A stretch of 64,000 bases of DNA from the NCBI RefSeq assembly GCF_015645445.1, contig NZ_JADOGI010000014.1, positions 18,457 to 82,456 of the forward strand, given 5' to 3'. The stretch comes from Nonomuraea cypriaca. Lineage in GTDB: Bacteria; Actinomycetota; Actinomycetes; Streptosporangiales; Streptosporangiaceae. Position 1 is the first letter of the stretch, and every line of letters starts with the position of its first letter. Of this stretch, positions 23,838 through 33,652 are shown in pieces. A model generated the notes under the pieces. That model was not told the DNA's origin and did no database searches. It saw nothing but the letters and a program-made list of their open reading frames with translations. A program made the position numbers and the translations under genes.

Positions 23838-25303
23838 TCCGCAATCCCGTGCTGCCCGGCTGCCATCCCGATCCGTCCATTCTGCGGGTGGGCGACGACT
23901 ACTACCTGGCCACCTCGACCTTCGAGTGGTATCCCGGCGTACGCGTCCACCACTCGCGCGACCTGGTCAACTGGCGGCCTTTGGGCGGCATTCTCACTGA
24001 TCGGCGACTGCTCGACCTGTCGGGCGTGCCCGACTCCGGCGGAGTGTGGGCGCCCGATCTCACCTATGCCGACGGCCTGTTCCACCTGGTGTACGGCGTG
24101 ATGGACAACTACGCCTTCGGCTTCAAGGACATCGCCAACTACCTGATCACCGCTCCGTCCGTCGAGGGTCCGTGGTCGGATCCGGTTCCGCTTGCGGGGC
24201 GCGGGTTCGACGCCGCGCTGTTCCACGATGAGGACCGGACATACCTGTTGAGCATGGTGTTCGACTCTCGCCCCGGCCACGGGTTCGGCGGGATCGAGTT
24301 ACGGCCGCTCGACGGTGGCGAGCCGAGGATGATTCTCGGCAACCGGCACGTCACGGAAGGGCCGCATCTCTACCGGGTCGGCGGCTGGTACTACCTGATG
24401 GTGGCCGAGGGCGGCACCGGTTACGACCACGGCATCACGGTGTTGCGGGCACGGACGCTGGAGGGCCCGTACGAGCCCGACCCGGCAGGCCCGATGCTCA
24501 CCTCGCGCCACGACCCAGATCTTGAGCTGCAGAAGGCCGGGCACGGCTGTCTGGTTCAGACCCGCGACGGCAACTGGTACGTCTCACACCTGGCAGCCCG
24601 CCCCTATGGCCGGCGCGGCCGGTGCGTGCTCGGCAGGGAGACCGCGATCCAAGGCGTCGAGTGGGTGGACGGGTGGCCGCGGGTGGCCGGGGGAGTGCCC
24701 GCCGTCGAGGTCGCCGTGCCCGCCCTGCCACCTCACCCGTGGCCGGCCTCCGACCCCGGCTGGAGCACGCTGCGCCGCCCGGCTTCGCCGGACTGGCTGA
24801 AGGAACAGAACGGGAGCATGACGATCCGGGGCGGACAGTCGCCCTACGGCTTGCGCAGCCCCAGCCTCGCCGGCCGGCCTGTGACCGCCAAGAGGTGCCG
24901 GTTCGCGTCGACCGTCGTCTTCGAGACCGACAGCGTGCACCAGTCCGCCGGCATCACCGCCTACTACAACTCGCGTAACTGGTATCACCTGGCGCTCACG
25001 GCCGACGGTCTGGTCCTGACCGGTAGCGACCGGGGTGTGCGGACCGTCCACTTCACGGCGGAGCCGGCGAGCCGGCTCGGCGTCGAGTTCGACGGCCCGG
25101 CGCTGCGCTTCACCTGCGACGGCCGGACCATCCCCGCCGAACTCGACGCCACGGTCCTGAGTGACGAGAACGCCGACGAGATCGCCGATGGTCAGGTGCG
25201 CGCCTTCGGCTTCACCGGCGCGTTCGTTGGCCTGTGGGTGCAGGACCTCGCAGGCGAGGGCTGCCAGGCCACCTTCCACGACATCACCTACGACGCGCTG
25301 TGA
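23834..25303 (+). CDS. GH43-family beta-xylosidase / alpha-L-arabinofuranosidase-like enzyme
   Basis: About 489 residues. The five-bladed propeller shows the catalytic base Asp in GCHPDPSILRVGDDYYL, the pKa modulator Asp in WAPDLTY and the acid Glu in TEGPHLY. A C-terminal beta-sandwich (from about residue 330) ends with LWVQDLAGEGCQATFHDITY. No signal peptide, so it likely cleaves imported xylo- or arabino-oligosaccharides. GTG 23834 overlaps the preceding small ORF stop. It heads the ABC importer operon. Confidence 0.9.
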   Translation: MIRNPVLPGCHPDPSILRVGDDYYLATSTFEWYPGVRVHHSRDLVNWRPLGGILTDRRLLDLSGVPDSGGVWAPDLTYADGLFHLVYGVMDNYAFGFKDIANYLITAPSVEGPWSDPVPLAGRGFDAALFHDEDRTYLLSMVFDSRPGHGFGGIELRPLDGGEPRMILGNRHVTEGPHLYRVGGWYYLMVAEGGTGYDHGITVLRARTLEGPYEPDPAGPMLTSRHDPDLELQKAGHGCLVQTRDGNWYVSHLAARPYGRRGRCVLGRETAIQGVEWVDGWPRVAGGVPAVEVAVPALPPHPWPASDPGWSTLRRPASPDWLKEQNGSMTIRGGQSPYGLRSPSLAGRPVTAKRCRFASTVVFETDSVHQSAGITAYYNSRNWYHLALTADGLVLTGSDRGVRTVHFTAEPASRLGVEFDGPALRFTCDGRTIPAELDATVLSDENADEIADGQVRAFGFTGAFVGLWVQDLAGEGCQATFHDITYDAL

Positions 25304-25337
25304 TGGTCGCGCTGACGAACCCCCCGAGGAGAAACGT

Positions 25338-26651
25338 ATGAGAAGTCTGCGATGGCTCGCCCTGGCCGGGGTCCTCACCCTGACCGCGTGTGGCGGTGAC
25401 CCTGCCACGTCGTCCCCGCCGGTCGGGCAGGCGGGGACGGGCCCGGTCACGCTGGACTACTGGACCGACAAGCAGGGCTCGGAGGCGGCAGTCGCCGCCT
25501 TCAACGCCGCCCACAAGGACGTGCAGCTGAAATACGTGAAGGCGCCCGCCGTCGACCTGGTGAAGAACCTGCGCAACGCGCACAAGGCCGGCGACAAGGC
25601 GACGATGCCGTGCGTCGTTCAGACCGACAACCGCAACGGCGGCCAGCTCCTGGCCGAGGGCGTGATCAAGGACATCACCCAGGAGGTGAGCGGCAGCGCG
25701 GCCACGTTCTCCCCGGGTGCGGTCGAGGAGCTCACCCTGGCCGGGATCACCTATGGAGTGCCGGACAAGCGGGACCCGCTGTTCAGCATGTACTACAAGC
25801 CGATCTTCGAAAAGCGCGGGCTGAAGTACCCCACGACGTGGGAGGAGCTTATCGAGATCGGCAAAGACCTGAAGAAGGACGGCATCGCGGTCTTCAACCT
25901 GGCCGGTGAGGACCCCTCGACCATGATGGGGCTGGCGTGGCAGGCCGGCGCCCGGTGGTACACCGTGCAGGGTGACGCCTGGAAGATCAACTTCACTGAT
26001 GACGCGTCGAAGTGGGCGGCCGGCATCATGCAGCAGCTCCTCGACAACGGCTTGGTGGAGAAGATCTCCTACGCCGAATACGCCGCCATGATGCAGGAGT
26101 ACGACCAGGGCAAGATCGCGATGCGGCAGGTGTCCACCTGGCAGCTCTCCGGTCACCAGCGCAGCATGAAGGACTCACTGGGGCAGTGGGAGGCGGGTCC
26201 GAACCTGCTGGTCAAGGGCCAGAACGAGCCCGTCTCAGCCGCGGATACCGGCGCGCTGTCGGTGCCGTCGCTGTGCAAGGACCCCGCCAAGGCGGCGCAG
26301 GCGGCGATCTGGCTGGCCACGGAGAGCACGCCGGTGGCGGCCATGGCCGACCCGGTGGACGGCTCCGGCTGGTACCCGGCCGTCGCCGACCCTGCCCCCT
26401 ACCTGGACGCGGTGGTGCCCAGGCAACTGTGGGGCGAGCACGCCGAGGCGGGCAAGCAGGTCATCGCCGACTCGGACAACTTCGCCTCCGGCTGGGTGTA
26501 CGGGCCCAACTCCACCGCCATGTACGAGGAACTGGCCGACAAGTGGGGCAAGGCCATGAACGGCGACATGAAAGTCGAGGACGTGCTGACCCACATGCAG
26601 CAATGGACGGTCAACGACCTGAAGCAGAAGGGCGTCAAGGTCGTCGAGTGA
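25338..26651 (+). CDS. Sugar ABC transporter substrate-binding lipoprotein
   Basis: 437 residues of the SBP_bac_1 class. The signal peptide is MRSLRWLALAGVLTLTACGG, with LTAC as lipobox, so it is lipid-anchored outside the membrane. GPVTLDYWTDKQGSEAAVAAFNAAH begins the mature domain. It follows GH43 by 34 bases and precedes two permeases, with no ATPase; such importers use a shared MsiK-type ATPase. Likely ligands are oligosaccharides released by the locus' enzymes. GAGGAG precedes ATG 25338. Confidence 0.93.
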   Translation: MRSLRWLALAGVLTLTACGGDPATSSPPVGQAGTGPVTLDYWTDKQGSEAAVAAFNAAHKDVQLKYVKAPAVDLVKNLRNAHKAGDKATMPCVVQTDNRNGGQLLAEGVIKDITQEVSGSAATFSPGAVEELTLAGITYGVPDKRDPLFSMYYKPIFEKRGLKYPTTWEELIEIGKDLKKDGIAVFNLAGEDPSTMMGLAWQAGARWYTVQGDAWKINFTDDASKWAAGIMQQLLDNGLVEKISYAEYAAMMQEYDQGKIAMRQVSTWQLSGHQRSMKDSLGQWEAGPNLLVKGQNEPVSAADTGALSVPSLCKDPAKAAQAAIWLATESTPVAAMADPVDGSGWYPAVADPAPYLDAVVPRQLWGEHAEAGKQVIADSDNFASGWVYGPNSTAMYEELADKWGKAMNGDMKVEDVLTHMQQWTVNDLKQKGVKVVE

Positions 26652-26656
26652 TCGCT

Positions 26657-26696
26657 GTGAGGGAGGCCTCCGAGAAGACTCCGCGGCCTCCCTCAC
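26657..26696 (+). terminator. Intercistronic hairpin, GTGAGGGAGGCC arms
   Basis: Two perfect 12-base arms (26657-26668 and 26685-26696) with a 16-base loop between the binding-protein and first permease genes. No T-run follows. It probably protects the upstream mRNA or partly terminates, giving excess binding protein over permease. Confidence 0.7.
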
Positions 26697-26716
26697 ACCT
26701 GATTAGGGAACCCCTC

Positions 26717-27589
26717 ATGTCTTCTGTCACGCAACGCAAGGGCGCGGCCTTCTCCGCGCCGTTCTTCATCGGCTTCGCCTGCCTGTTCGTCATCCCGCTG
26801 CTGTACGCCGTGTACCAGAGCCTGTTCACCATGCGCACCTCGGGGCTCGGCATCGGACCGCGCCAGGAGGTGTTCACCGGGTTCGGCAACTTCGCCCGCG
26901 GCCTGTCCGACTCCACCTTCTGGGCGGCCGTGGCCAGGGTGTGCGCCTTCGCGGTGGTGCAGATCCCGGTCATGCTGGCGCTGTCGCTCACGATGGCGCT
27001 GCTGCTGGACTCGGTCACCAAGCGGACGGCGCACCGCTACCGGCTGGCCTTCCTGGTGCCGTACATGATCCCCGGCATCGTGGCGGCACTGATGTGGATG
27101 TACATCTACAGCCCCCGGCTGGGCCCGCTGATGGACCTGACCGGGATCAACTTCTTCGCCTCCGAGCTGATCTGGGTGTCGATGGGCAATCTGCTGACCT
27201 GGGTGGGCGCCGGGTTCAACATGCTCATCGTCTACGGGGCACTGCAGTCGGTGCCGCGCGAGATCTTCGAGGCCGCGCGCATGGACGGCGCCTCGGAGCT
27301 GCGCATCGCGCTGTCCATCAAGATCCCGTACGTGCGGGGCGCGCTCGTGCTGACCGGCATGTTGTCGATCATCCACATGCTGCAGATCTTCAACGAGCCG
27401 CTGCTGTTCCGCAACGTGGTGCCGGAGATCGTCACCAAGGACTTCACCCCGATCATGATGATCTACTACGAGGCGTTCGACAGCAACGACTACAACTACG
27501 CCGCCGCCCTGTCGATCATCCTGGCCGTCATCGTCGGCGTCATCTCCATGCTCTTCTACCGCGTCACGAACAGGGCCCAGCAACCATGA
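26717..27589 (+). CDS. Sugar ABC transporter permease (MalF/UgpA type)
   Basis: 290 residues with six predicted membrane helices. The EAA loop is EIFEAARMDGASELRIALSI, which docks the ATPase. The N-terminus APFFIGFACLFVIPLLYAVY is the first helix. Its TGA overlaps the ATG of the next permease (ATGA), so the two subunits are made in equal amounts. Confidence 0.93.
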   Translation: MSSVTQRKGAAFSAPFFIGFACLFVIPLLYAVYQSLFTMRTSGLGIGPRQEVFTGFGNFARGLSDSTFWAAVARVCAFAVVQIPVMLALSLTMALLLDSVTKRTAHRYRLAFLVPYMIPGIVAALMWMYIYSPRLGPLMDLTGINFFASELIWVSMGNLLTWVGAGFNMLIVYGALQSVPREIFEAARMDGASELRIALSIKIPYVRGALVLTGMLSIIHMLQIFNEPLLFRNVVPEIVTKDFTPIMMIYYEAFDSNDYNYAAALSIILAVIVGVISMLFYRVTNRAQQP

Positions 27590-28476
27590 CCGCAGTCGCA
27601 TCGGTACGGACGCTGGACGGGCTGCCCGTCGGCGCCACCCAGTCACGCACCTCACAGGCCCTCGTCCTGGGCGGCCTCGGACTGTTCGCGCTCTACTCGA
27701 TCGCGCCCGTCTGGTGGCTCGTGGTCTCGGCGACCAAGTCCCAGACCGACATGCTCTACACCAACGGCCTGTGGTTCGGCGAGTTCAACCTGGGCCGCAA
27801 CCTGGAACAGGTCTTCACCTACGGCGACGGCATCTTCCTGCGCTGGGTGCTGAACTCCTTCCTGTACGCGGGCGTGGGCGCCGCCGTGTGCACGCTCATC
27901 TCGCTGGCCGCCGGCTACTCGCTGTCCCGCTTCACCTTCCGCGGCCGCGGCACGGGGCTGGCCCTGGTGATCGGCTCGTTCCTGATCCCCGGCGCCATGC
28001 TGACCATGCCGCTCTACCTGCTGTTCGCCAAGCTCGGCCTGGTCGACACCGTGTGGGCGGTGCTGATGCCCGCCTTCGTCAGCCCGTTCTCGGTCTACCT
28101 GGCCAAGGTCTACGTCGATGGTGCCGTGCCCCCCGAGCTGCTGGAAGCGGCCAGGGTGGACGGGGCGGGCGAGTTGCGGATCTTCTTCCAGATCGTCACC
28201 CGGCTGATGAAGACCGGCGCCGCCACCGTGTTCCTGCTCGCCTTCGTCAGCAACTGGAACGGCTTCTACCTGCCGCTCACCATGCTGCGTGGCGAGGACA
28301 AATGGCCGCTCAGCCTCGGCCTGTACGCCTGGAACCTGCAGCGCACCGAGGCCGAGACCGACCTGACCGCCCTCGTGCTCACCGGCTCTCTGCTCGCCAT
28401 CATCCCGCTCGCCGTCTTCATGATCGCGATGCGCCGCTACTGGCAGTCGGGCGTCACCCTGGGCAGCCTCAAATGA
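27586..28476 (+). CDS. Sugar ABC transporter permease (MalG type)
   Basis: 296 residues, about six membrane helices, EAA loop ELLEAARVDGAGELRIFFQI. The partner of the preceding permease. Its stop overlaps the start of the short LacI-type gene (ATGA). Confidence 0.93.
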   Translation: MTAVASVRTLDGLPVGATQSRTSQALVLGGLGLFALYSIAPVWWLVVSATKSQTDMLYTNGLWFGEFNLGRNLEQVFTYGDGIFLRWVLNSFLYAGVGAAVCTLISLAAGYSLSRFTFRGRGTGLALVIGSFLIPGAMLTMPLYLLFAKLGLVDTVWAVLMPAFVSPFSVYLAKVYVDGAVPPELLEAARVDGAGELRIFFQIVTRLMKTGAATVFLLAFVSNWNGFYLPLTMLRGEDKWPLSLGLYAWNLQRTEAETDLTALVLTGSLLAIIPLAVFMIAMRRYWQSGVTLGSLK

Positions 28477-29000
28477 CCTCCGGGTGGGGTGCGCCGAAGC
28501 TGACGGCCATCGCCCGCGAGGCCGGCGTGTCGCCGTCCACCGTGTCCAAGGTGATCAACGGCAGGATGGACGTGTCGACGCCGACCAGAGCCCGTGTCAT
28601 GGACATCCTGCGCCGCCGCGGCTACCGGCGGCGCACCCCACCCAACCAGCGGCTGTTCGACCTGCTCCTCGACGACCTGGCCGCGCCCTACGCCGGTCAA
28701 GTCATCGCCGCCGCCGAGCGCGCCGCCCGCAGAGTGCGCGCGGACCTGGTGGTCTGCACGCCTTGCGCCGCCTGGCTCGGCCGGGTGACCGCGAGAGGAA
28801 GCGCGGGAGTGCTGCTGGCGGGCGCCCGGCTCACGCCGCTCCAGTCGGCCTGGCTGGCCGACCACCACCTGCCGGTGGCCACCATCGACATCTCCCATCG
28901 GCCGCTGGACGAGCTGTGCATGGCCGTGGTCGCCTCCTTCGCCGAGCCGGATCCCGCTCTGGAACCCGTGCTGAACGCCTGCCAGGAATCGGACTCGTAG
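28473..29000 (+). CDS. Short LacI-family regulator lacking most of the effector domain
   Basis: 175 residues instead of about 340. The HTH and hinge are complete (KLTAIAREAGVSPSTVSKVI NGRMDVSTPTR). The effector domain is cut after its first lobe (VATIDISHRPLDELCMAV) and ends in an unrelated-looking tail. ATG 28473 is coupled to the permease stop. It may be an inducer-blind DNA-binding protein or a decaying gene; the operon's full-length LacI at 19777-20862 could cover its role. Confidence 0.75.
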   Translation: MTSGWGAPKLTAIAREAGVSPSTVSKVINGRMDVSTPTRARVMDILRRRGYRRRTPPNQRLFDLLLDDLAAPYAGQVIAAAERAARRVRADLVVCTPCAAWLGRVTARGSAGVLLAGARLTPLQSAWLADHHLPVATIDISHRPLDELCMAVVASFAEPDPALEPVLNACQESDS

Positions 29001-29010
29001 ATCGTCGTTC

Positions 29011-29048
29011 GGATCAGGCCCGGGAGCACGTGCTCCCGGGCCTGATCC
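29011..29048. terminator. 38-bp perfect palindrome between convergent genes
   Basis: Each 19-base arm (starting GGATCAGGCCCGGGAGCAC) is the exact complement of the other with no spacer. It lies between the short LacI gene (ends 29000, plus) and the large secreted protein (ends 29055, minus), the position of a bidirectional terminator. No U-tract is present, as is common in actinomycetes. Confidence 0.85.
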
Positions 29049-29054
29049 ATGGCG

Positions 29055-32000
29055 TCATCCCACGGGTTCCACCCGCACGTCGTCCACCTGGAAGGTGCCC
29101 GACGAGCCGCGCAAGCCGAAGGTGAGCTCCAGGTTGTCGATGTCTGCGTCCACCGAGGTGTACTCGCGCTCGAACCTGGCCCACGTGCCGGCGGGGGTGT
29201 CGCCGGCGGGCAGCCAATTGCGCTGCTCGCTACCGACCCCGGTACCGCCCTTGAAGGAGCGGACGAAGGCGTAGGCCCCAACCGTCCGCCCCGGCACGTA
29301 GTCCGTCAGCCGATAGTCGAAGGACACCTTGTAGCGGGTGTTCGGTTTGGCCGCGATCGGAGAGATCCCGCCCGCCTTCCGGCTGTTGAACCACAGGTTG
29401 TAGCCGCCGTTGCCGGTGGTGTCGGTGCTGGAGAAGAACAGGCCGCGCTCGCCGTTGTGCGCTCCGTCCTCGCTGATCACCCGCTGGTAGCTGCCGGGTG
29501 CCGAGCCACCGGCCGCCCAGATGTCGGGCTCGCCGGCCTCGAACCCGTGCTGGAACACCGGAACCAGCAGCGCGTACGCGTCGTACACCCGCTTGACCCT
29601 GGCCGACTCGTCGCCGTCCGGGTCCGCCTCGACAGCGTCAATCTCGGCCTTGAAGGCCGCGTAACTGTCCTGGGTGTAGTCCCCGGCCTTGACCGCCCGA
29701 GCCTGTTCCAGCACCGTGTCGATGCCTTCCGCCGTCACCTGGACGGCGTCGGACGCGGTCCCGAGCGCGGCGACCTTGTAGAACAGCTCACCGGCCAGGA
29801 TCCGGTCGTCGTGGACCAGCGAGGCGGAGTTCTCCGCCACCTTCGTCCAGCCGGGGGCGGTCAGTGGGTCAGTGGCGGCCACCGCGGGGTCGGCGGTCCG
29901 GTAGACGTCGAAGGCCACCGCATCGTCCGGCTTGCTCCACTGCACGCGCACGGCTCCGCGCTCGCCGCGCACCGCCGTGGCCGTGACCAGGCTGCGGTCA
30001 CGCTGCTCGACCGCCACGCCCGCGAACGTGGCATCCGCGGCGGCGGCCACACCCGCGTGGATCACCTCCGTCATGGGCACGACCAGCGTGCCGACGCTTG
30101 CCCACGTCTGTCCGTCGGCGGAGGCGTAGCCGGTGACCTGATGCGAGCCGACCGCGCGCACCAGCTTGAGGTACTCGAGAGGCTCGGACCGCGCGACGGT
30201 GTAGGGGCTGCGGGTCACGCCCCCCGAGTTGTTGCTGCCGGCCAGGCCCGCACCGGCATCGGCCCGGGTGTCCAGGGTGCGGGTGCGCATGGCGAGCTTG
30301 CCGTCGGCGTCGAGGCCGAACCACACGTATCGCCCGACCGGGTCGGTGTTGTCGCGCAGGATGACGCCGCCGGCGCCGGAGCGCAGCTCGGCGCGGACTT
30401 CGACGCTGCCCGCCACCAGCTTGCTCGCCATGGCGTAGGAGTCCTCGGCGTAGCGCCGGTAGATGACGGAGTCGTCGCCTTCGCCGAAGCCCTTGCCGTT
30501 CACACCGGACAGGGTGATCTCGGAGCCGTTCACCGCGGCCTTGCCGGAGGTCGCGCCGATGAGATCGTCACGCCAGCCGGTCCGTGCGAGGTCGCGCGTG
30601 TGCGGAGCGGTGACGCGGGCCTTGACCGGATTGGAGGGTTGTCCCGCTCCGGCGGCGACCTTGTAGTAATACGTGCCCTCGCCGGGCACCTCGTCGATGT
30701 GTGAGGTGGTCGTCACCTCGGAGACCTTGGCGTACGGGCCGTTCTCCCGGGTGGCTCGGCTGATGGTGTACGACTCGGCGCCCGCCGCGGGCAGCCAGCT
30801 CAGGCCGACCGACCGGGTGCCGGGTGTGGCCACGGCCACATCCACGGCGGCGGGAGGCTCGGCGCCCACCGTGTCGCTGCCCAGCTTCAGCACCATCGCG
30901 CTTTCCGGGGGAAGCGTCACGGCGTTCTTCTTGACCTTCACCGGCTTGCCGGACACCAGGTCGGCGACCTCGCCGCCCCAGTCACCGGCGGGCAGCGCCA
31001 CGGTGAAGGACTGCTTGTTGCCGAACTCGGCCCTGGTGGTGTTCACGGCCATGAAGTACTGGCCGTAGCGGGAGGTGATCAGGTTCGGGTAGCCGCTGTA
31101 GGGGGTGTCCTGAGCAAAGTTGTCCCTGACGACCGTCCCCACCCCCGGCTGGTAGGACACCGGCATGAGGTCGCCGACCCAGGCCAGCGGGGGAGCTCCT
31201 GCGGTCTCGGTCCAGTCGTAGGCGAGGATCTGCTGCGCCGAGTTCGAGCCGCGTGGGTAGTAGTCCTGGCTGTCCAGCCTGGCTTGCGTCTGAATCTCGG
31301 CCAGGTGCTCGTAGCCCGCGCTCTGCACGTGCACCCGGCCCGCGCCGGTGTAGCCGATGTTGCGCTCATTGAGTGCCGCGTACAGGTGCGTGTCGCCGTC
31401 CCTGACGGTGAGCAGCAGGTTGTCGATGTCCGCCCACGCCGTCGCGGTGCCGAACGCCGCCCGGTCCACGCCCAGCGCGGACAGCTCGGCATCGGTGTAG
31501 CGGGCCGGATCGGTGTGGGGCAGCAGCACCCCCGCTGCGGCCTTGCCGCCGAACCGCTCATAGCCGGCGCGGCCCGCCGTCACGTAGCCGTACTCCTCGG
31601 TCAGACGCAGGTCGTATGTCTGCTTGGCGACCACCGAGTCGAAGTACGGGAAGAACTGGTTGTCGGCGAGTTGCTGCTGCATGAATCCGACGGCTGAGCG
31701 CGCGTACTCCCAGTACGGCTCCCACTCCTTGCCCCGGTACCGGCCGGGGTTGTCGGCCATGAACGTCTCCAGGCCGGCGAAGGCGAACGCCTGCGGGGTG
31801 CCGACCTCGGTCCCATAGGCGGACTTCCCCGGATAGGCGCTGTTGCGCCAGTCGACCACCTGCTGCATGGTCATGACCCGGTTGCCCGCCGCGTCAGTGC
31901 CCTGGTAGCGGGTCTGACCCCGGGCGTGGACGTTCTTCAGCGACAGCTTGAGGATCTCGTCGTTGAGCTGCTCGTCGCCCTTGTGACCGAGCGTGCGGTA

Positions 32001-33629
32001 GAACCAGGCCGGCAGGTAGTTGGTGGACTCGCCGTAGCTGCCGACGTAGCCGTTCTCGCGCGTCAGACCGGCCTCGGTGATGCCGGTGTAGTGCGTGCCG
32101 TACGGAGTGCGCCTGACGACCTCGCCCTTGCGGTCGAGCTTGCTCTTGGCCAACCCCTTCATGACGACCTGGAGGTAGTCGTCGGTGTATTGCGCCGTCT
32201 GGTCATGATTGAACAGCGAGTGATAGAGATCCAGGTCCTCGCCATCGGGGCCGACCAGCACCTCCTCTCCCAGGAACGGCTTGGCCCCCAGCGCCTCCTC
32301 GACGATCCTGTTGCTGCGCTTCTTGCCCTCGTAGAACCGCGAGCCGATGATGCGAAGGCCCTCGTGCGCCTTCCACGCGCCCTCATAGGTGTACATCATC
32401 TGGTTGTAGATGTAGGACAGGCGGCTTCTGGCGAAGTCGAAGTTGGCCTTGAGCACGCGCTCCCAGGCCTCGCCTCGGGTCAGCTCGCCGCCCTTCCAGT
32501 CGACGCCCGCGATGCTGTTCGGGCCGTCCTGGGTGCCGGTCGTGAACGGCTCCTTCAGGAACGCGTCGAACTCCTTGCGGTCGATCAGGTTCTCCACGAT
32601 GTAGAGAGCCTCACCGAGTGCGCCGTAGTAGCCGCCCCAGTCGGACTGGTGACCACCGTTGCCCAGGCTCTTGACATCGCCGTAGTACTGCCGGGTGTAG
32701 TTGTCGATCGAGGCGAAGATCCGCTGCAGGCCCTTGCGCTTGTCCTGGGTCGGCGACCAGTCCATGAGCAGCGACTCGGCGTAGAAACGCAGCTCGTCCT
32801 TGTAGCGGACGATCGACATGGTGGCCTTGGGGTCGGCGTCCACCCGGGCTTCCAGCGCTTTGACGTCGGCGATCTGCTTGGCGCGGTACGCGTCCACCTT
32901 CGCCTGCTCCTCTGCGGGAGTCAGCTTGGCGGCGGCCTGCGTGGAGGGCTGGTACCCGGTGTCGTCCGTCGGTGTGATCTTCGGCGAGGTGTGCGTGAAC
33001 GCCTGGTAGAAGCTGCGGGAGTCCTCGGTGGACTTGGCCGTCAGGGTGGGGTGATAGGTGCGCAAAGTGATCCGCGCTTCGGTTCTACCCTGGGTCGAGG
33101 CCAGGGGGAGCATCGCCGTGCTGTAGAAGAACCGGCCGGGCTGGGCGTTGCCTCGGGTACCGACGTTGATCGGCTCGTGGTCGCCGTTGGCGCGGTAGCT
33201 CACGTACTCGCCGTTGATCATGACCACGGTCTTGTATGTCGAGTCGTCGCCGCCCCAGAACTTGACCGACAGGTAGTTCTGCAGCTTGGGATGGACTTTC
33301 ACGGTGAAGGTGAGGTCGCCCAGGTTGTAGCCGGGCGGGGTGAGCGGGCGGGAGACCCTGGCCTTCTGTCCGTTCGAGCCGTCTACCACCGCGGTCGACC
33401 CGCCGTTGAAAGCGTGCGCCTGCTCCGATGCCGTGTCCCCGAACGTGATCTCGTCCAGCCGGTCTGCGGCCTGGGCCACGTGCGCCCGGGCCGGGATGGC
33501 CGAGACTGCCGACGCCTGGGCCGGTACCGCTGACAGCGCTCCGGCCAGGACGGCAGCCAGGAGGGCTGCGCCTGTCCGGCGCAGCCGCGATCGTCTGGGC
33601 CGGTGTGAGCCGGGCCCGATGTGCTTCAT
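29055..33629 (-). CDS. Large secreted modular protein, probable polysaccharide-active enzyme
   Basis: 1524 residues. Basic N-terminus and hydrophobic signal peptide ending near VPAQASA. The unassigned catalytic-size region (about 50-900) is rich in aromatic and acidic residues, with an NPxF-like helical part. A fibronectin type III domain spans roughly 920-1010 (SVGLSWLPAAGAESYTISRA), a second lies at about 1213-1296 (RVQWSKPDDAVAFDVYRTAD), and a C-terminal CBM-like beta-sandwich (about 1360-1524) includes FQHGFEAGEPDIWAAGG. ATG 33629 was chosen because the signal peptide starts there. It follows the alginate-lyase-family gene, so a lyase or hydrolase of a plant or algal polymer is likely. 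The catalytic family was not identified. Confidence 0.75.
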   Translation of the reverse strand: MKHIGPGSHRPRRSRLRRTGAALLAAVLAGALSAVPAQASAVSAIPARAHVAQAADRLDEITFGDTASEQAHAFNGGSTAVVDGSNGQKARVSRPLTPPGYNLGDLTFTVKVHPKLQNYLSVKFWGGDDSTYKTVVMINGEYVSYRANGDHEPINVGTRGNAQPGRFFYSTAMLPLASTQGRTEARITLRTYHPTLTAKSTEDSRSFYQAFTHTSPKITPTDDTGYQPSTQAAAKLTPAEEQAKVDAYRAKQIADVKALEARVDADPKATMSIVRYKDELRFYAESLLMDWSPTQDKRKGLQRIFASIDNYTRQYYGDVKSLGNGGHQSDWGGYYGALGEALYIVENLIDRKEFDAFLKEPFTTGTQDGPNSIAGVDWKGGELTRGEAWERVLKANFDFARSRLSYIYNQMMYTYEGAWKAHEGLRIIGSRFYEGKKRSNRIVEEALGAKPFLGEEVLVGPDGEDLDLYHSLFNHDQTAQYTDDYLQVVMKGLAKSKLDRKGEVVRRTPYGTHYTGITEAGLTRENGYVGSYGESTNYLPAWFYRTLGHKGDEQLNDEILKLSLKNVHARGQTRYQGTDAAGNRVMTMQQVVDWRNSAYPGKSAYGTEVGTPQAFAFAGLETFMADNPGRYRGKEWEPYWEYARSAVGFMQQQLADNQFFPYFDSVVAKQTYDLRLTEEYGYVTAGRAGYERFGGKAAAGVLLPHTDPARYTDAELSALGVDRAAFGTATAWADIDNLLLTVRDGDTHLYAALNERNIGYTGAGRVHVQSAGYEHLAEIQTQARLDSQDYYPRGSNSAQQILAYDWTETAGAPPLAWVGDLMPVSYQPGVGTVVRDNFAQDTPYSGYPNLITSRYGQYFMAVNTTRAEFGNKQSFTVALPAGDWGGEVADLVSGKPVKVKKNAVTLPPESAMVLKLGSDTVGAEPPAAVDVAVATPGTRSVGLSWLPAAGAESYTISRATRENGPYAKVSEVTTTSHIDEVPGEGTYYYKVAAGAGQPSNPVKARVTAPHTRDLARTGWRDDLIGATSGKAAVNGSEITLSGVNGKGFGEGDDSVIYRRYAEDSYAMASKLVAGSVEVRAELRSGAGGVILRDNTDPVGRYVWFGLDADGKLAMRTRTLDTRADAGAGLAGSNNSGGVTRSPYTVARSEPLEYLKLVRAVGSHQVTGYASADGQTWASVGTLVVPMTEVIHAGVAAAADATFAGVAVEQRDRSLVTATAVRGERGAVRVQWSKPDDAVAFDVYRTADPAVAATDPLTAPGWTKVAENSASLVHDDRILAGELFYKVAALGTASDAVQVTAEGIDTVLEQARAVKAGDYTQDSYAAFKAEIDAVEADPDGDESARVKRVYDAYALLVPVFQHGFEAGEPDIWAAGGSAPGSYQRVISEDGAHNGERGLFFSSTDTTGNGGYNLWFNSRKAGGISPIAAKPNTRYKVSFDYRLTDYVPGRTVGAYAFVRSFKGGTGVGSEQRNWLPAGDTPAGTWARFEREYTSVDADIDNLELTFGLRGSSGTFQVDDVRVEPVG

Positions 33630-33652
33630 CAGGGGTCTTTCGCCTTTCTTCT

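Noticed and set aside
29049..30704. 551- and 535-codon plus-strand frames opposite the large secreted protein (also 31926-33533)
   Set aside because: Both are shadows of the 1524-residue gene, which has signal peptide and FN3 domains; the shadows have none.
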